DNA of 64,000 bases from Flavobacteriaceae bacterium (GCA_027490305.1 JAIXYI010000057.1:1-64000), one strand, 5' to 3'. Numbered from the stretch's first letter, positions 18,726-27,927 are shown. Notes: generated by a model from the sequence alone, not told the origin. Made by a program: numbers and translations.

Positions 18726-18799
18726 GTCGGTACTTTTTTATGGTTATTTAGAGTACTGACAATTGAGGGAGGGGAAATGGATGAAAAAAATGAAGATTT

Positions 18800-19215
18800 G
18801 TTTTGAGTGTTGAGTTTTGAGTTGGATCGGTTCACGCGGGAAAAACTACCCATTTTGAAGGTGGGTTTATTTTGAGGAGCAAGAAGCGAGTAGCAAGGAG
18901 CAAGTATCAAAACGAAGAATGGGACGTTTATTCTGATTATCAATTATCAACCAAGAACTATCAACTTTGAACTACCAACTCTGAACTATCAACTCGTAAG
19001 GGTTGGGGTTGTCTTTATTAGCGAGTATCAAGGAGCAAGGAGCAATTGGAAGCCGGGGAGTCTATCCTCATTATCAATTATCAATTATCAATTATCAATT
19101 ATCAATTATCAATTATCAATTACTAACTACAAACCTCCCCGCACTCCGAACCCCAAACCGCACATTTCTCGCGTGAACCGATCTAACTCAAAACTCAACA
19201 CTCAAAACTCAAAAC
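18800..19215. repeat. Heptamer element, locus 3, with long inverted ends
   Basis: The left end (18800 onward) reads TGTTGAGTTTTGAGTT, one base, then GATCGGTTCACGCGGGAAA. The right end (19164-19215) is the reverse complement of the same sequence with about two mismatches over 36 bp. Between them lie the GAAGGTGGGTTTATTTTGAGG block, CAAGGAG units, a segment also found at the right of locus 2 (CTCGTAAGGGTTGG..., AGCGAGTATCAAGG), and six or more TATCAAT repeats at 19073-19120. It sits in the 650-bp spacer between divergent genes, so it is not simply a terminator. Confidence 0.85.
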
Positions 19216-19376
19216 TTCTAAAGTCCCTTTTCCACACCCTCCTACCCTTTTTAGTATGGTATTTTCTGTTTACCGCTGCATATTTGCTGTAAATCAACCT
19301 TCTGTGTTTTGAATTTGCCAATAAAATGTTATCTTTCGCCTGCGGTCACGTGTCGATCGCCTTTCTATCTACTGCT

Positions 19377-22300
19377 ATGAAAAAACAACTACTCATTGGG
19401 GCCTTGTGGGTCCTTGTCTCGAATGTGTATGCCCAGGTGAACACGGTGCGCCTCGACAATGCCACCACTTCGGAAACGGAATTCACCGTGCAACTGAACC
19501 AGTACCAACTCGTACCGGGCGACAAGCGGTATCCGCAATCGGTGCGGATCAAAGCCCGCGACCTTAGTCCGATGTTGGAGGCGGGTGTGCCTGACCTGCC
19601 GCGTTTCACGACCTCGGTAATCATCCCGGGAACGGCAGCTATGGACGCCGTGATACTGGATGCGCAATATGTTGACCTGCCGAACATCACCCTGCTTCCG
19701 TCTAAAGGCAACCTCAAACGTACGGTCAACCCTGATGATGTGCCGTATCCCTTCGGCGACACCTACCAACGGGATGCCTTCTTCCCTGCCAACCCTATTA
19801 CGCTCAATACACCCTATATCATGCGCGACTACCGTGGTATGGCGGTGCACGTCTCGCCTTTCCAATACAACCCCGTAACGAAGGTGCTACGGGTGTATAG
19901 CCAAATCAAAGTGAAGGTGTTCGCGAATGGTACCGATGCGACGAATACACTGTCGACACCACCGCCTGCAAAAGTAGACTCCGATTTCGACAAGATTTAT
20001 GCGCGGCAGTTCCTGAACTACCTCTCGGTGTTTTCGCCGCTGACGGAAGAGGGCAACATGCTCATTATCTGCCACGATACCTGGATGACCAAACTGCAAC
20101 CTCTGGTAACCTGGAAGAACACCATCGGACGCCGCACGACCCTGGTATCAGCCTCGGCCGCGGGTGGAACGGCGGCTGCGATCAGATCGTATGTCGCGAA
20201 CTATTATACGACTCAAGGCCTGAGTTACCTGCTGCTGGTGGGTGATTCGGGACAAGTGCCATCGAACAACTACGCCGGACTCGGGGGCGATTCGGATAAT
20301 GCCTATGCGTATATTTCGGGGAACGACCACTATCAGGAGTTCTTCGTGGGCCGTTTCAGTGCGGAAACGGCGGCCCAGGTAGACACGCAGGTGCAACGCA
20401 CGATGGCGTATGAACGCGGTAACCAACTGCCGGTCGGCTTCCTCAATCGGGTGATGTCGGTCGCGTCGCAGGAAGGCCCCGGCGACGACGACGAACTCGA
20501 CTACCAACACTTACGCAACATACAGCCTGATTTGTTGGGCTTTACCTACAGCAATCCCGTATATGAACTGTTTGAAGGGTCGCAGGGCTTTTTCGATGCA
20601 CCGGGTTTTCCGAATGCAGCACAGGCTGCGGCTGCCATCAATAGTGGCGTGGGCATCATCAACTATGTAGGCCACGGCAGCGATGGTGTCTGGGGTACGA
20701 CGGGCTTCTCAACGGAAGACGCGCTGGCACTGCAAAACGCCAACCGTCTGCCGTTTGTGTTCAACGTTGCCTGTGTGAACGGGAACTTTGTGGGACAAAC
20801 GTGTTTTGCCGAGGGTTGGCTGCGGGCGACTTACAACGGTCAACCGGCGGGCGCCATCGCCATGAATGCATCGACGATTAACCAGAGTTGGAGTCCACCG
20901 ATGATCGGCCAGGACGAAATGAACGACATCCTAACCGAAATTTCAGACGTCGGCATCCGCCGGACATTTGGCGGTATTACCGTAAATGGCTACTTCCGGA
21001 TGAACGACGAATCGGGCGACTTCGACATGACGGACACGTGGACGTGCTTCGGCGATCCGTCGTTGTTGGTGCGCACGGCCGATCCGACGCAGATGACCAT
21101 ACAGCACAACGCCGTGTTGATCGTAGGGCAACCGACCTTTGCAGTGAACGGAAATGTAGAAGGGGCACTGGCTACCCTGTCGCGAAACGGCGAAATCATC
21201 AGTACCGGTTTTGTCACTGGCGGAACAGCAACGCTTCCCGTTTCAGGTGTACTTCCCGGCCAAACGCTTACGGTGGCCGTAGTCGGCTTCAACCAGGTTA
21301 CCTATGTATCGGATGTGACGGCCATCGCGCCGGCGGGCCCGTATCTGGTAATAGCGCCTTTCGCGACGACGATTGACTACGGACAAACGAAAAACCTCGA
21401 CCTGAGCGTACACAACCTCGGGGTTGGCGTGGCTTCGAACACAGCGGTAACCATGAGTACGACCGACACTTCGGGGGTGCTCACTAACGCTACGCATGTG
21501 TTCGGATCCGTTGACGCGGGCCAATTAAGCGCAGTGAGCAACGGCATGTTTACGCTTACCGTCGCCAACGACCTGCCTGACCAATACGCCTTCCCATTAC
21601 AACTCACGCTGTCAGATGGCAGTGGTGGAACGTACACGGAAAACCACCTGATCCGGGTGCAGGCGCCTGATTTCACGATTAGCAACATGACAGTCGCCGA
21701 ATTAAATGGCAACGGAAATAACCTACCCGATCCGGGTGAAAACGTGACGCTACAGGTGACGGTAACCAATACCGGACACGCGGCGATTGGCAACCTGGTC
21801 GGACAATGGCTGCAAAGCAATCCGTACCTGACGCTCACCAACGCCGTTTCAACGGACGACAACATGGATGTAAATGGTTCGCATGTGTTTACGTTTACGG
21901 GCGTAATTGCGCCCACCGCGCCGGCGGGTACTGTAGTAGCGTATGAGTTTGTGATTAATGGCGGCGTGGCGGGCCAGTATGCGAAAACCGCAGCGGGTTC
22001 GTTTGTCATCGGTTTTGTGCCGGTGTATTGCGTGCCGGAAGCGGGATCTACTACAGACGAGTATATCGCCCATGTGCAGATCGGCAGCATCGACAACCCG
22101 AGTGGCGCGTCGGCCTACACCGACTTTTCCGCAGTGACGACTACGCTTACCATCGGCCAAAGCTATGATATTACCGTAGTCAACGGCGAGCACTGGGAAG
22201 GCGACACCATCATCGGTTGGGTTGACTGGAACTACGACGGTGATTTTGAGGATGAGAACGAAACCGTCTATCTTGACTATCAGGTAAACGGCACGGAAGG

Positions 22301-22712
22301 CCTTGGCACCGGTACGATTACCGTTCCGGCAACGGCTCACGTAGGGAATGTGCGTTTCCGTGTGCGGGTGTACTATGCCGACGGCGCTGCTGCCTGTGAC
22401 AATGTGGATTATGGCGAAACGGAAGACTATACTTTTGTCGTACAGAACGCGCTGAGTAACCCGGATGCTGCGCTGCGTAGCTTCTCCCTCTCGCCTAACC
22501 CGTCGAACGGCATTTTCAACTTACAGTTCGGTACCGACGCTGCCAGCACCGACAACCGCATTGAAGTCTTCAATAACCTTGGGCAATTAGTGTATGAAGA
22601 CCGTGCACCGCAGCGAAACACGACCATAAGCCTCCAACAAGCCGCGGGCCTTTACCTGGTGAAGGTTTGGTGGAATGGGGAGACGATGGTGAAGAAGGTG
22701 GTTTTGAGATAA
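19377..22712 (+). CDS. C25 (gingipain-like) cysteine protease secreted by T9SS
   Basis: The protein of about 1111 residues has a signal peptide (MKKQLLIGALWVLVSNVYAQ), a propeptide, then a caspase-like C25 domain with catalytic His433 in NYVGHGSDG and Cys466 in FNVACVNG. Ig-like and CARDB-like repeats follow (LDLSVHNLGVGVASNTAV, NVTLQVTVTNTGHAAIG), then a GEVED-type domain (GWVDWNYDGDFEDENE). The end is a type A sorting domain (SLSPNPSNGIFNLQF, GQLVYED, GLYLVKVWWNG). I use the ATG at 19377; the frame opens earlier at 19326 without a signal. The enzyme should be exported by the type IX system and attached to the cell surface. Its last bases already match the TTTTGAG heptamer. Confidence 0.9.
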   Translation: MKKQLLIGALWVLVSNVYAQVNTVRLDNATTSETEFTVQLNQYQLVPGDKRYPQSVRIKARDLSPMLEAGVPDLPRFTTSVIIPGTAAMDAVILDAQYVDLPNITLLPSKGNLKRTVNPDDVPYPFGDTYQRDAFFPANPITLNTPYIMRDYRGMAVHVSPFQYNPVTKVLRVYSQIKVKVFANGTDATNTLSTPPPAKVDSDFDKIYARQFLNYLSVFSPLTEEGNMLIICHDTWMTKLQPLVTWKNTIGRRTTLVSASAAGGTAAAIRSYVANYYTTQGLSYLLLVGDSGQVPSNNYAGLGGDSDNAYAYISGNDHYQEFFVGRFSAETAAQVDTQVQRTMAYERGNQLPVGFLNRVMSVASQEGPGDDDELDYQHLRNIQPDLLGFTYSNPVYELFEGSQGFFDAPGFPNAAQAAAAINSGVGIINYVGHGSDGVWGTTGFSTEDALALQNANRLPFVFNVACVNGNFVGQTCFAEGWLRATYNGQPAGAIAMNASTINQSWSPPMIGQDEMNDILTEISDVGIRRTFGGITVNGYFRMNDESGDFDMTDTWTCFGDPSLLVRTADPTQMTIQHNAVLIVGQPTFAVNGNVEGALATLSRNGEIISTGFVTGGTATLPVSGVLPGQTLTVAVVGFNQVTYVSDVTAIAPAGPYLVIAPFATTIDYGQTKNLDLSVHNLGVGVASNTAVTMSTTDTSGVLTNATHVFGSVDAGQLSAVSNGMFTLTVANDLPDQYAFPLQLTLSDGSGGTYTENHLIRVQAPDFTISNMTVAELNGNGNNLPDPGENVTLQVTVTNTGHAAIGNLVGQWLQSNPYLTLTNAVSTDDNMDVNGSHVFTFTGVIAPTAPAGTVVAYEFVINGGVAGQYAKTAAGSFVIGFVPVYCVPEAGSTTDEYIAHVQIGSIDNPSGASAYTDFSAVTTTLTIGQSYDITVVNGEHWEGDTIIGWVDWNYDGDFEDENETVYLDYQVNGTEGLGTGTITVPATAHVGNVRFRVRVYYADGAAACDNVDYGETEDYTFVVQNALSNPDAALRSFSLSPNPSNGIFNLQFGTDAASTDNRIEVFNNLGQLVYEDRAPQRNTTISLQQAAGLYLVKVWWNGETMVKKVVLR

Positions 22713-23061
22713 GGGTTGAGGGTTGAGTTTTGAGTTTTGAGTGTTGAGGGTTGAGTTTTGAGTTGTAGCTGTTCACGCGAGAAAAAACTACTCTTTGAGG
22801 AGCAACGAGTATGTATCAAGGCTAAAGAAGGGACGTTTATCCTCATTATCAATTATCAATTATCAATTGTCAATTGTCAATTGTCAATTAAAAACCTGAA
22901 CGAAAGTTCATTTGATTGGAGGCTTTTGGGTTCAGTAATGCTTGCTCCTTGAGCCTTGCTGCTTGCTCCTTGAGCCTTGCTACTTGCTCCTTTCTCCCTC
23001 AACAAAAAGACGATATCTGTCGCGTGAACCGATACAACTCAAAACTCAACCTCCTTCAAAA
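22713..23061. repeat. Heptamer element, locus 4, between convergent genes
   Basis: The 349-bp spacer starts with TGAGTTT-type units directly at the protease stop, followed by TTGTAGCTGTTCACGCGAGAAAAAACTAC. It ends with the inverted TCGCGTGAACCGATACAACTC (from 23019) plus AACTCAA units next to the stop of the sulfatase gene. The arm from 22944 to about 22993 is exact heptamers TGCTCCT, TGAGCCT, TGCTGCT, TGCTCCT, TGAGCCT, TGCTACT, TGCTCCT, the inverse of the AGGAGCA units on the left. TATCAAT/GTCAATT units fill the centre. No gene is supported here. Confidence 0.82.
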
Positions 23062-24981
23062 CTACTTACCCGTCTTCCCTCCCAACTTTTTATCCATCAC
23101 CCGTTCCATATAGTCCTGAAGGAAGGCTTTGCAGCGGGTTTCGAGCAGGTTCATTTCGGTATTGCGTTGGGCGATTAGGTTGTGTTCCATTCCCTTGTCG
23201 TCTTTGGCGTAGAAACCGGTGGCTTTCTTGCCGTCGAAGGTGATGATATAGTTGCCGCACATCATTTGGTACATTTGGGCGGAATAGCGCATGACAAACG
23301 GTGGAATCTTGGTATCGCCCACGAGGCTGCGGCCCCAACTGCGGAACGGCTTGTCGTAGCCGATGATATCGAGTAACGTGGGATAGATGTCGATTTGCTG
23401 GGCGAAGTCACGGTAGACGCCTTTGTACTTTTCATCGGGGGAGTACAATAGCATCATGACCCCGTTTTTTTTTTTTTTTTTTCGGTATTCGTCATAGTGG
23501 ATGGTGTTGCCATGATCGCCCACCATCACGAAAATGGTGTTTTTGAACCACGGCTCTGACTTCGCACGGTCAAAGAACTTCCGGAGGGCGTAGTCGGTAT
23601 AGCCGATGCACTGGTGGATGTTGACGTGTCCTTTCGGGAACTTCCCTTCGTATTTTTCCGGCACTTTGTAGGGCTCGTGTGAGGATACGGAAAACATCGT
23701 CGCCATAAACGGTTGTGGCTGTTTCCCGAGTTCGGTGCGGAAGAACTGGAAGAACGGTTCGTCCCAAATGCCCCATACGCCATCGAAGTCGGCATCGTTG
23801 TTGTATTCCGTCTTTCCATAATAACGGTCGACGCCGAGAATGTTGACATACCCGAGGAATCCCATAGAACCGTTGGGCGCGCCGTGAAAGAACGAGGTTT
23901 TGTAGCCTTCACTTTCCAGCGTTGAAACCAGCGATTCTGTTTTTTGTTTTGGATACGGCGACGACGTAAACGCATCCTTAAACGACGGGATCCCCGCCAA
24001 AACCGACGACACGGCATGTATCGACTTATACCCATTGGAATAGGCATTGGTAAAGATCAGGCTGTGCTGGGCAAGGGAATCGACGAAGGGCGTGTAGCCT
24101 TCGTAGTTTGGAATTTTGTTGTCTTTATTGAAACTGCCGAAATACTCGCGTCCGTTGCTTTCGAGGATAAAGATGACGATATTCGGGCGCGTCTTCGGAT
24201 GGTTGTGATACGCCTTGACGGGCTGCACTAAGCGGTCGATGGTAGCCGAATCGACGAAGTGCAGTTTCTCAAAATTGTTGCTTCCCATGGTCCGGAAGAT
24301 GGCAAAGGGCGTGTTGAGCACAATATCGGCCTGCGCCGGATTACGGGTATAGCGGCTGGCGTCGACCAGGTTGATGGGCCGTGTGCTTTTCTTGAAATCC
24401 CCGCGAATGCCACCGATGCAAAGGGCTACCGTGACCAAAAACACCACTACGGACGACCCGAAATAAAAAACGCGTGGCTGCGCCGGTTCACGAGGTACCC
24501 GCACCTTGCGGTAGAGGTACAGCCAAAGAAACAGGCAGATAAAATAGAGGAGAAATACGTGCCAGTAGCCGGTGAGGAAATTCCACAACAGCAACATCTT
24601 ATTCGATTCATGCGAAATCGACTCGGTAGCCGCCGCCGTCGAACGCCCGAAGTTGAAGCGGTAGTATATGAAATCGACGAAGTTCGTGGCGTAGAGCAAT
24701 AGGTTCGGAACAAAATACAGCCACTTTAGGAATTGCTGGTAGCCGGTACGCGTATTAACCGTCAGCGGCAAGATTGAAAAAATGATGAACAGCGCGTTAA
24801 TATAAAGGATGGCAGTTGTGTCGAAGGCAAGTCCGTGCCAATACAACGACAGGAACTCCCCCACCGACGCTACCTCAATCAAATCGGCGTTGTAGGCATA
24901 AAACAGGATACGGGCCACGAAATAAAAGGCATAGGCGAGCAAGAGGCGGTATAGGAGGGCTTTGTATTCGGGGAGGCGCAT
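23062..24981 (-). CDS. LTA-synthase-family membrane sulfatase/phosphoglycerol transferase
   Basis: The 639-residue protein has about five N-terminal membrane helices (to about residue 200) and an extracytoplasmic sulfatase-like domain: NIVIFILESNGREYFGS for metal binding, a nucleophile region around SNGYKSIHAVSSVLAGIPS, and FVMVGDHGNTIHYDEY. Such proteins transfer phosphoglycerol or phosphoethanolamine to surface glycolipids. Codons 500-506 (RKKKKKN) contain an uninterrupted run of 18 A on the coding strand (23465-23482), right after the DHG motif, so a slip of one base would truncate the enzyme. The start codon adjoins the left end of the S23 element. Confidence 0.87.
   Translation of the reverse strand: MRLPEYKALLYRLLLAYAFYFVARILFYAYNADLIEVASVGEFLSLYWHGLAFDTTAILYINALFIIFSILPLTVNTRTGYQQFLKWLYFVPNLLLYATNFVDFIYYRFNFGRSTAAATESISHESNKMLLLWNFLTGYWHVFLLYFICLFLWLYLYRKVRVPREPAQPRVFYFGSSVVVFLVTVALCIGGIRGDFKKSTRPINLVDASRYTRNPAQADIVLNTPFAIFRTMGSNNFEKLHFVDSATIDRLVQPVKAYHNHPKTRPNIVIFILESNGREYFGSFNKDNKIPNYEGYTPFVDSLAQHSLIFTNAYSNGYKSIHAVSSVLAGIPSFKDAFTSSPYPKQKTESLVSTLESEGYKTSFFHGAPNGSMGFLGYVNILGVDRYYGKTEYNNDADFDGVWGIWDEPFFQFFRTELGKQPQPFMATMFSVSSHEPYKVPEKYEGKFPKGHVNIHQCIGYTDYALRKFFDRAKSEPWFKNTIFVMVGDHGNTIHYDEYRKKKKKNGVMMLLYSPDEKYKGVYRDFAQQIDIYPTLLDIIGYDKPFRSWGRSLVGDTKIPPFVMRYSAQMYQMMCGNYIITFDGKKATGFYAKDDKGMEHNLIAQRNTEMNLLETRCKAFLQDYMERVMDKKLGGKTGK
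23465..23482 (-). repeat. 18-base homopolymer inside the sulfatase gene
   Basis: The plus strand shows 18 consecutive T (18 A in the coding strand). They encode five Lys codons plus parts of the flanking Arg and Asn codons. This length is prone to replication or transcription slippage. In this assembly the frame is intact. Confidence 0.9.
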
Positions 24982-25044
24982 TTAAGGAGTGTTGAGTGTT
25001 GAGTTTTGAGTGTTGAGTTGTTGGGGCGGAATTGTACCGAAAAT

Positions 25045-25061
25045 GTACGGGAAAACCGTAC
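25045..25061. promoter_or_regulatory. Palindrome GTACGGGAAAACCGTAC upstream of the S23 gene
   Basis: This is an inverted repeat with 6-bp arms around five bases, ten bases upstream of a -7-like ATAATTTG (25071-25078) and 45 bp before the proposed GTG start. A nearly identical 17-mer occurs at 52536-52552, and related half-conserved versions lie in the two 132-bp repeats. It may be an operator. Confidence 0.45.
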
Positions 25062-25105
25062 TGCCCGACGATAATTTGTGTGCAACTTGCTGCAAAAATA
25101 AGATT

Positions 25106-25447
25106 GTGAAACCAATAGCCGAAAGAACATTCGAATTTTCACTTGTGATTATCCATCTCTCGCGTTCGATGCGGGCGGAATCGGAATTCATTTTATCAAA
25201 GCAACTTCTCCGCTCAGGCACAAGCATCGGGGCCAACGTACAGGAAGCAACGGCGGCGGAATCAAGGAAAGACTTCATACACAAGATGTCGATCGCATCG
25301 AAAGAAGCCCGTGAAACGCATTATTGGCTTCAACTTATCCACCATTCAGGTCAGCGTTATGCCGGACTTGCGGAATGCCTGACCGAAGTGAACCATATCA
25401 TCAATATTATTACTAAAATCGTCAAAACCGCGAAGAGCCGAATGTAA
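25106..25447 (+). CDS. S23/IVP-family four-helix-bundle protein
   Basis: From the GTG at 25106 this gives 113 residues, the normal length for the 23S rRNA intervening-sequence protein (S23) family, starting (V)KPIAERTFEFSLVIIHL. The family marks are visible: FILSKQLLRSGTSIGANVQEA, SRKDFIHKMSIASKEARETHYWL and a C-terminal helix EVNHIINIITKIVKTAK. A longer frame to 25010 would begin inside the heptamer arm and adds Cys-rich non-family residues. Relatives are encoded in 23S rRNA insertions and, as Avd, in diversity-generating retroelements; they form basic nucleic-acid-binding bundles. Here no rRNA or reverse transcriptase is nearby, but the gene is flanked by inverted heptamer arms. Confidence 0.85.
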   Translation: MKPIAERTFEFSLVIIHLSRSMRAESEFILSKQLLRSGTSIGANVQEATAAESRKDFIHKMSIASKEARETHYWLQLIHHSGQRYAGLAECLTEVNHIINIITKIVKTAKSRM

Positions 25448-25632
25448 TGTGTAGTAAGGAAAATACCGTTGCTCCACATCTAGCGTTCATACAAGAACCA
25501 AACGACACAATTCCCGAATTTCTATTTGAGAAGGGACTCGACCTTACCCCCTCCGTTACAACTCAAAACTCAACCCTCAAAACTCAAAACTTAAAACCAA
25601 ACTTTTTCCTTACTTTGCAGAAAAGTCTGACC

Positions 25633-27408
25633 ATGACCCCTACCCGTCTTTTTGATTTTGCCCATTACCAGTTCCAGCGCTATGATTTGCCGGATGCTTT
25701 CGTCACGAAATACGACGGCCAATGGGTGCCGACCTCGTCGCGTGAATATGTAGAGAAAGCCAACGCCATCTCCCGGGCCTTGCTGCGGATGGGCGTGCAG
25801 AAAAACGACAAAATCGCGGGGATTTCCTCACGGAACCGCAGCGAATGGCATATATTGGATGTAGGCCTGTTGCAGGTAGGAGCGCAGAACATCCCGATTT
25901 ATCCGACGATTTCGGAGGCGGAATACGAATACATCCTGAACCATTCGGGTGCGGTCTATTGTTTTGTGTCGGACCGCGAGATCCTGACAAAACTCAACCG
26001 CATCCGCCACAACGTACCCGCGTTGAAGGAGGTATACTGCCTGGATGAAATCGACGGCTGTACGAATTGGAAGACGCTGCTGGAATTGGGAAGTGACCCA
26101 TCCAATCAGGAGGAAGTCGTGGCTCGTATGGCGGAGGTACAGCCTGCCGACCTGGCTACGATCATTTATACATCCGGCACTACAGGCACGCCAAAAGGTG
26201 TGATGCTCTCACACGACAATATCGTTTCGAATGTATTGTCGAGTGAAGCCCGGATTCCGTGCGAAGCGGGCCGAACACGCGCCATGAGCTTCCTTCCCAT
26301 CTGCCATATCTTTGAGCGGATGCTCGTTTATCTGTATCAATACCATGGCGTATCGGTGTGGTTCGCCGAATCGATTGAGACCATCAGCGACAACCTGAAG
26401 GAAGTGCGACCTAACGTGATGTCGGTCGTGCCGCGACTTCTGGAAAAAGTATACGATAAAATCTACGCCAAAGGCACCGAACTGACCGGTATTAAGAAGA
26501 AACTGTTTTTCTGGGCGATTGATCTCGGACTCCGCTATGAACCGTATGGCCGCAACGGCTGGTGGTTTGAAACCCAATTGAAACTCGCCCGAAAACTCAT
26601 CTTCAGCAAATGGAAAGAAGCGCTGGGCGGACAACTCGACCTGATGGTTTCGGGAAGTGCGGCCCTGCAACAGCGGCTGGCGCGGGTGTTTGCCGCAGCC
26701 GATATTCCGGTGATGGAAGGCTACGGACTTACGGAAACGTCGCCTGTGATCTCGGTGAACGACATGCGTAACGGTAACTTCCGGATCGGTACGGTTGGGA
26801 AACCCATTACCGGCGTAGAGATCAAGATCGCGGCCGATGGGGAAATCCTCTGCAAAGGCCCGAACGTCATGATGGGTTATTACAAAGACGACGAAAAAAC
26901 ACGTGAGGCCGTGCAAGACGGTTACTTCCACACGGGTGATATAGGCGAAATCGACGCGGATGGTTTCCTTCGGATTACCGACCGTAAAAAGGAAATGTTC
27001 AAGACCTCAGGAGGCAAATACGTCGCACCACAACTCATTGAAAATGCGATGAAACAATCGCGTTTCATTGGTGAGATTATGGTGATTGGGGAAGGTGAAA
27101 AAATGCCGGGCGCGTTCATACAACCTGATTTCGACTTTCTGGAAGAATGGGCGAAGCGGCACGGACTCGATGGACGAAACCGAACAGAATTGTTGTCGCA
27201 CCCCGATGTAATCAAACGCTACCAGGAAGAAGTTGACGCCATCAATGAGAAATTCGGTAACTGGGAGAAAGTGAAGAAGTTCGAGTTGACGCCAGACGTT
27301 TGGTCGATCAACGGCGGCGAACTTACCCCGACGATGAAGCTGAAACGGAAGGCTATATTGGAGAAATACCGGGCCTTGTACCGCAAAATCTACGAATCGG
27401 CAGTGTAG
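25633..27408 (+). CDS. Long-chain fatty-acid-CoA ligase (AMP-forming)
   Basis: From the ATG at 25633 the 591-residue enzyme shows the adenylate-forming signature TIIYTSGTTGTPKGVMLSH, the gate region SFLPICHIFERM, the EGYGLTETSP motif, and the C-terminal hinge DGYFHTGDIGEID...RITDRKKEMFKTSGGKYVAP. It activates fatty acids to acyl-CoA for beta-oxidation or lipid synthesis. The open frame reaches back to 25447, but those residues translate the heptamer arm (TTQNSTLKTQN) and a promoter-like TTACTTTG ends at 25617, so I reject the longer start. It feeds the beta-oxidation genes downstream. Confidence 0.92.
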   Translation: MTPTRLFDFAHYQFQRYDLPDAFVTKYDGQWVPTSSREYVEKANAISRALLRMGVQKNDKIAGISSRNRSEWHILDVGLLQVGAQNIPIYPTISEAEYEYILNHSGAVYCFVSDREILTKLNRIRHNVPALKEVYCLDEIDGCTNWKTLLELGSDPSNQEEVVARMAEVQPADLATIIYTSGTTGTPKGVMLSHDNIVSNVLSSEARIPCEAGRTRAMSFLPICHIFERMLVYLYQYHGVSVWFAESIETISDNLKEVRPNVMSVVPRLLEKVYDKIYAKGTELTGIKKKLFFWAIDLGLRYEPYGRNGWWFETQLKLARKLIFSKWKEALGGQLDLMVSGSAALQQRLARVFAAADIPVMEGYGLTETSPVISVNDMRNGNFRIGTVGKPITGVEIKIAADGEILCKGPNVMMGYYKDDEKTREAVQDGYFHTGDIGEIDADGFLRITDRKKEMFKTSGGKYVAPQLIENAMKQSRFIGEIMVIGEGEKMPGAFIQPDFDFLEEWAKRHGLDGRNRTELLSHPDVIKRYQEEVDAINEKFGNWEKVKKFELTPDVWSINGGELTPTMKLKRKAILEKYRALYRKIYESAV

Positions 27409-27506
27409 TTATTGACTGCCAGATGTTTATAACTCTTTCTTCCAGGCTTTAACACTTGTGTAATTAGTTGGTAACTTTCGTTCGTTAACCAATTAAACCA
27501 CACCAC

Positions 27507-27899
27507 ATGAACCTGAAAAACTTTATCATCTGCGGCCTCGTAGCCGGTGTTGCAGACTTCCTGATTGGCTGGCTGACGTATGGTATCCTGTTCAAGGATT
27601 TTTTTAAGAGTAGCGGGGAAGAAGACATGCGCTACATCGTGCTCGGATGTTTCGCCTATGGTTTTCTGTTTTCCCTCCTTTTTACAAAAGCCGGCATCCG
27701 CACGATGGGCGCGGGCGTTACCTCAGGTGCCCTTTTGGCATTTCTGTTTGCGGTTACCTCTGACAGTTTCATGCGGGCGTCGATGCCTATGGACAAAATG
27801 ATGCTGATCGCCGATGTGGCAATCATGACCGTCACGGGCGCCGTTATCGGAGCGATCGTGGCAACGGTGCTGGCAAAACTCTCGCCACAAAAGGCATAA
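27507..27899 (+). CDS. Small four-helix inner-membrane protein, unknown function
   Basis: The 130-residue protein has four hydrophobic segments (FIICGLVAGVADFLIGWLTYG, IVLGCFAYGFLFSLLF, GVTSGALLAFLFAV, VAIMTVTGAVIGAIVATVL) with small residues on one face. I do not recognise a named family. It is alone between the ligase and a terminator, with a TAACTTTC -7-like box 40 bp upstream (27466). Confidence 0.75.
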   Translation: MNLKNFIICGLVAGVADFLIGWLTYGILFKDFFKSSGEEDMRYIVLGCFAYGFLFSLLFTKAGIRTMGAGVTSGALLAFLFAVTSDSFMRASMPMDKMMLIADVAIMTVTGAVIGAIVATVLAKLSPQKA

Positions 27900-27927
27900 C
27901 ATACACTACCAAAACCAAACCTACTTC

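Larger units (their letters stand above)
24986..25590. repeat. Inverted heptamer ends enclosing the S23-type gene (locus 5)
   Basis: The left arm 24986-25020 is GGAGTGT, TGAGTGT, TGAGTTT, TGAGTGT, TGAGTTG. The right arm 25556-25590 is the opposite orientation (ACAACTCAAAACTCAACCCT and onward). The arms could pair over about 30 bases. The gene for a four-helix-bundle protein lies between them. These arms match those of loci 1, 3 and 4, but the CACGCG core and GAAGGTGGG block are absent here. Confidence 0.75.

Noticed and set aside
25010..25447. S23-type gene taken as evidence of an rRNA intervening sequence
   Set aside because: No 23S rRNA sequence flanks it; both neighbours are protein genes.
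25447..25632. N-terminal extension of the acyl-CoA ligase to the ATG at 25447
   Set aside because: It translates the right heptamer arm and promoter region and has no family similarity; the conserved protein begins at 25633.
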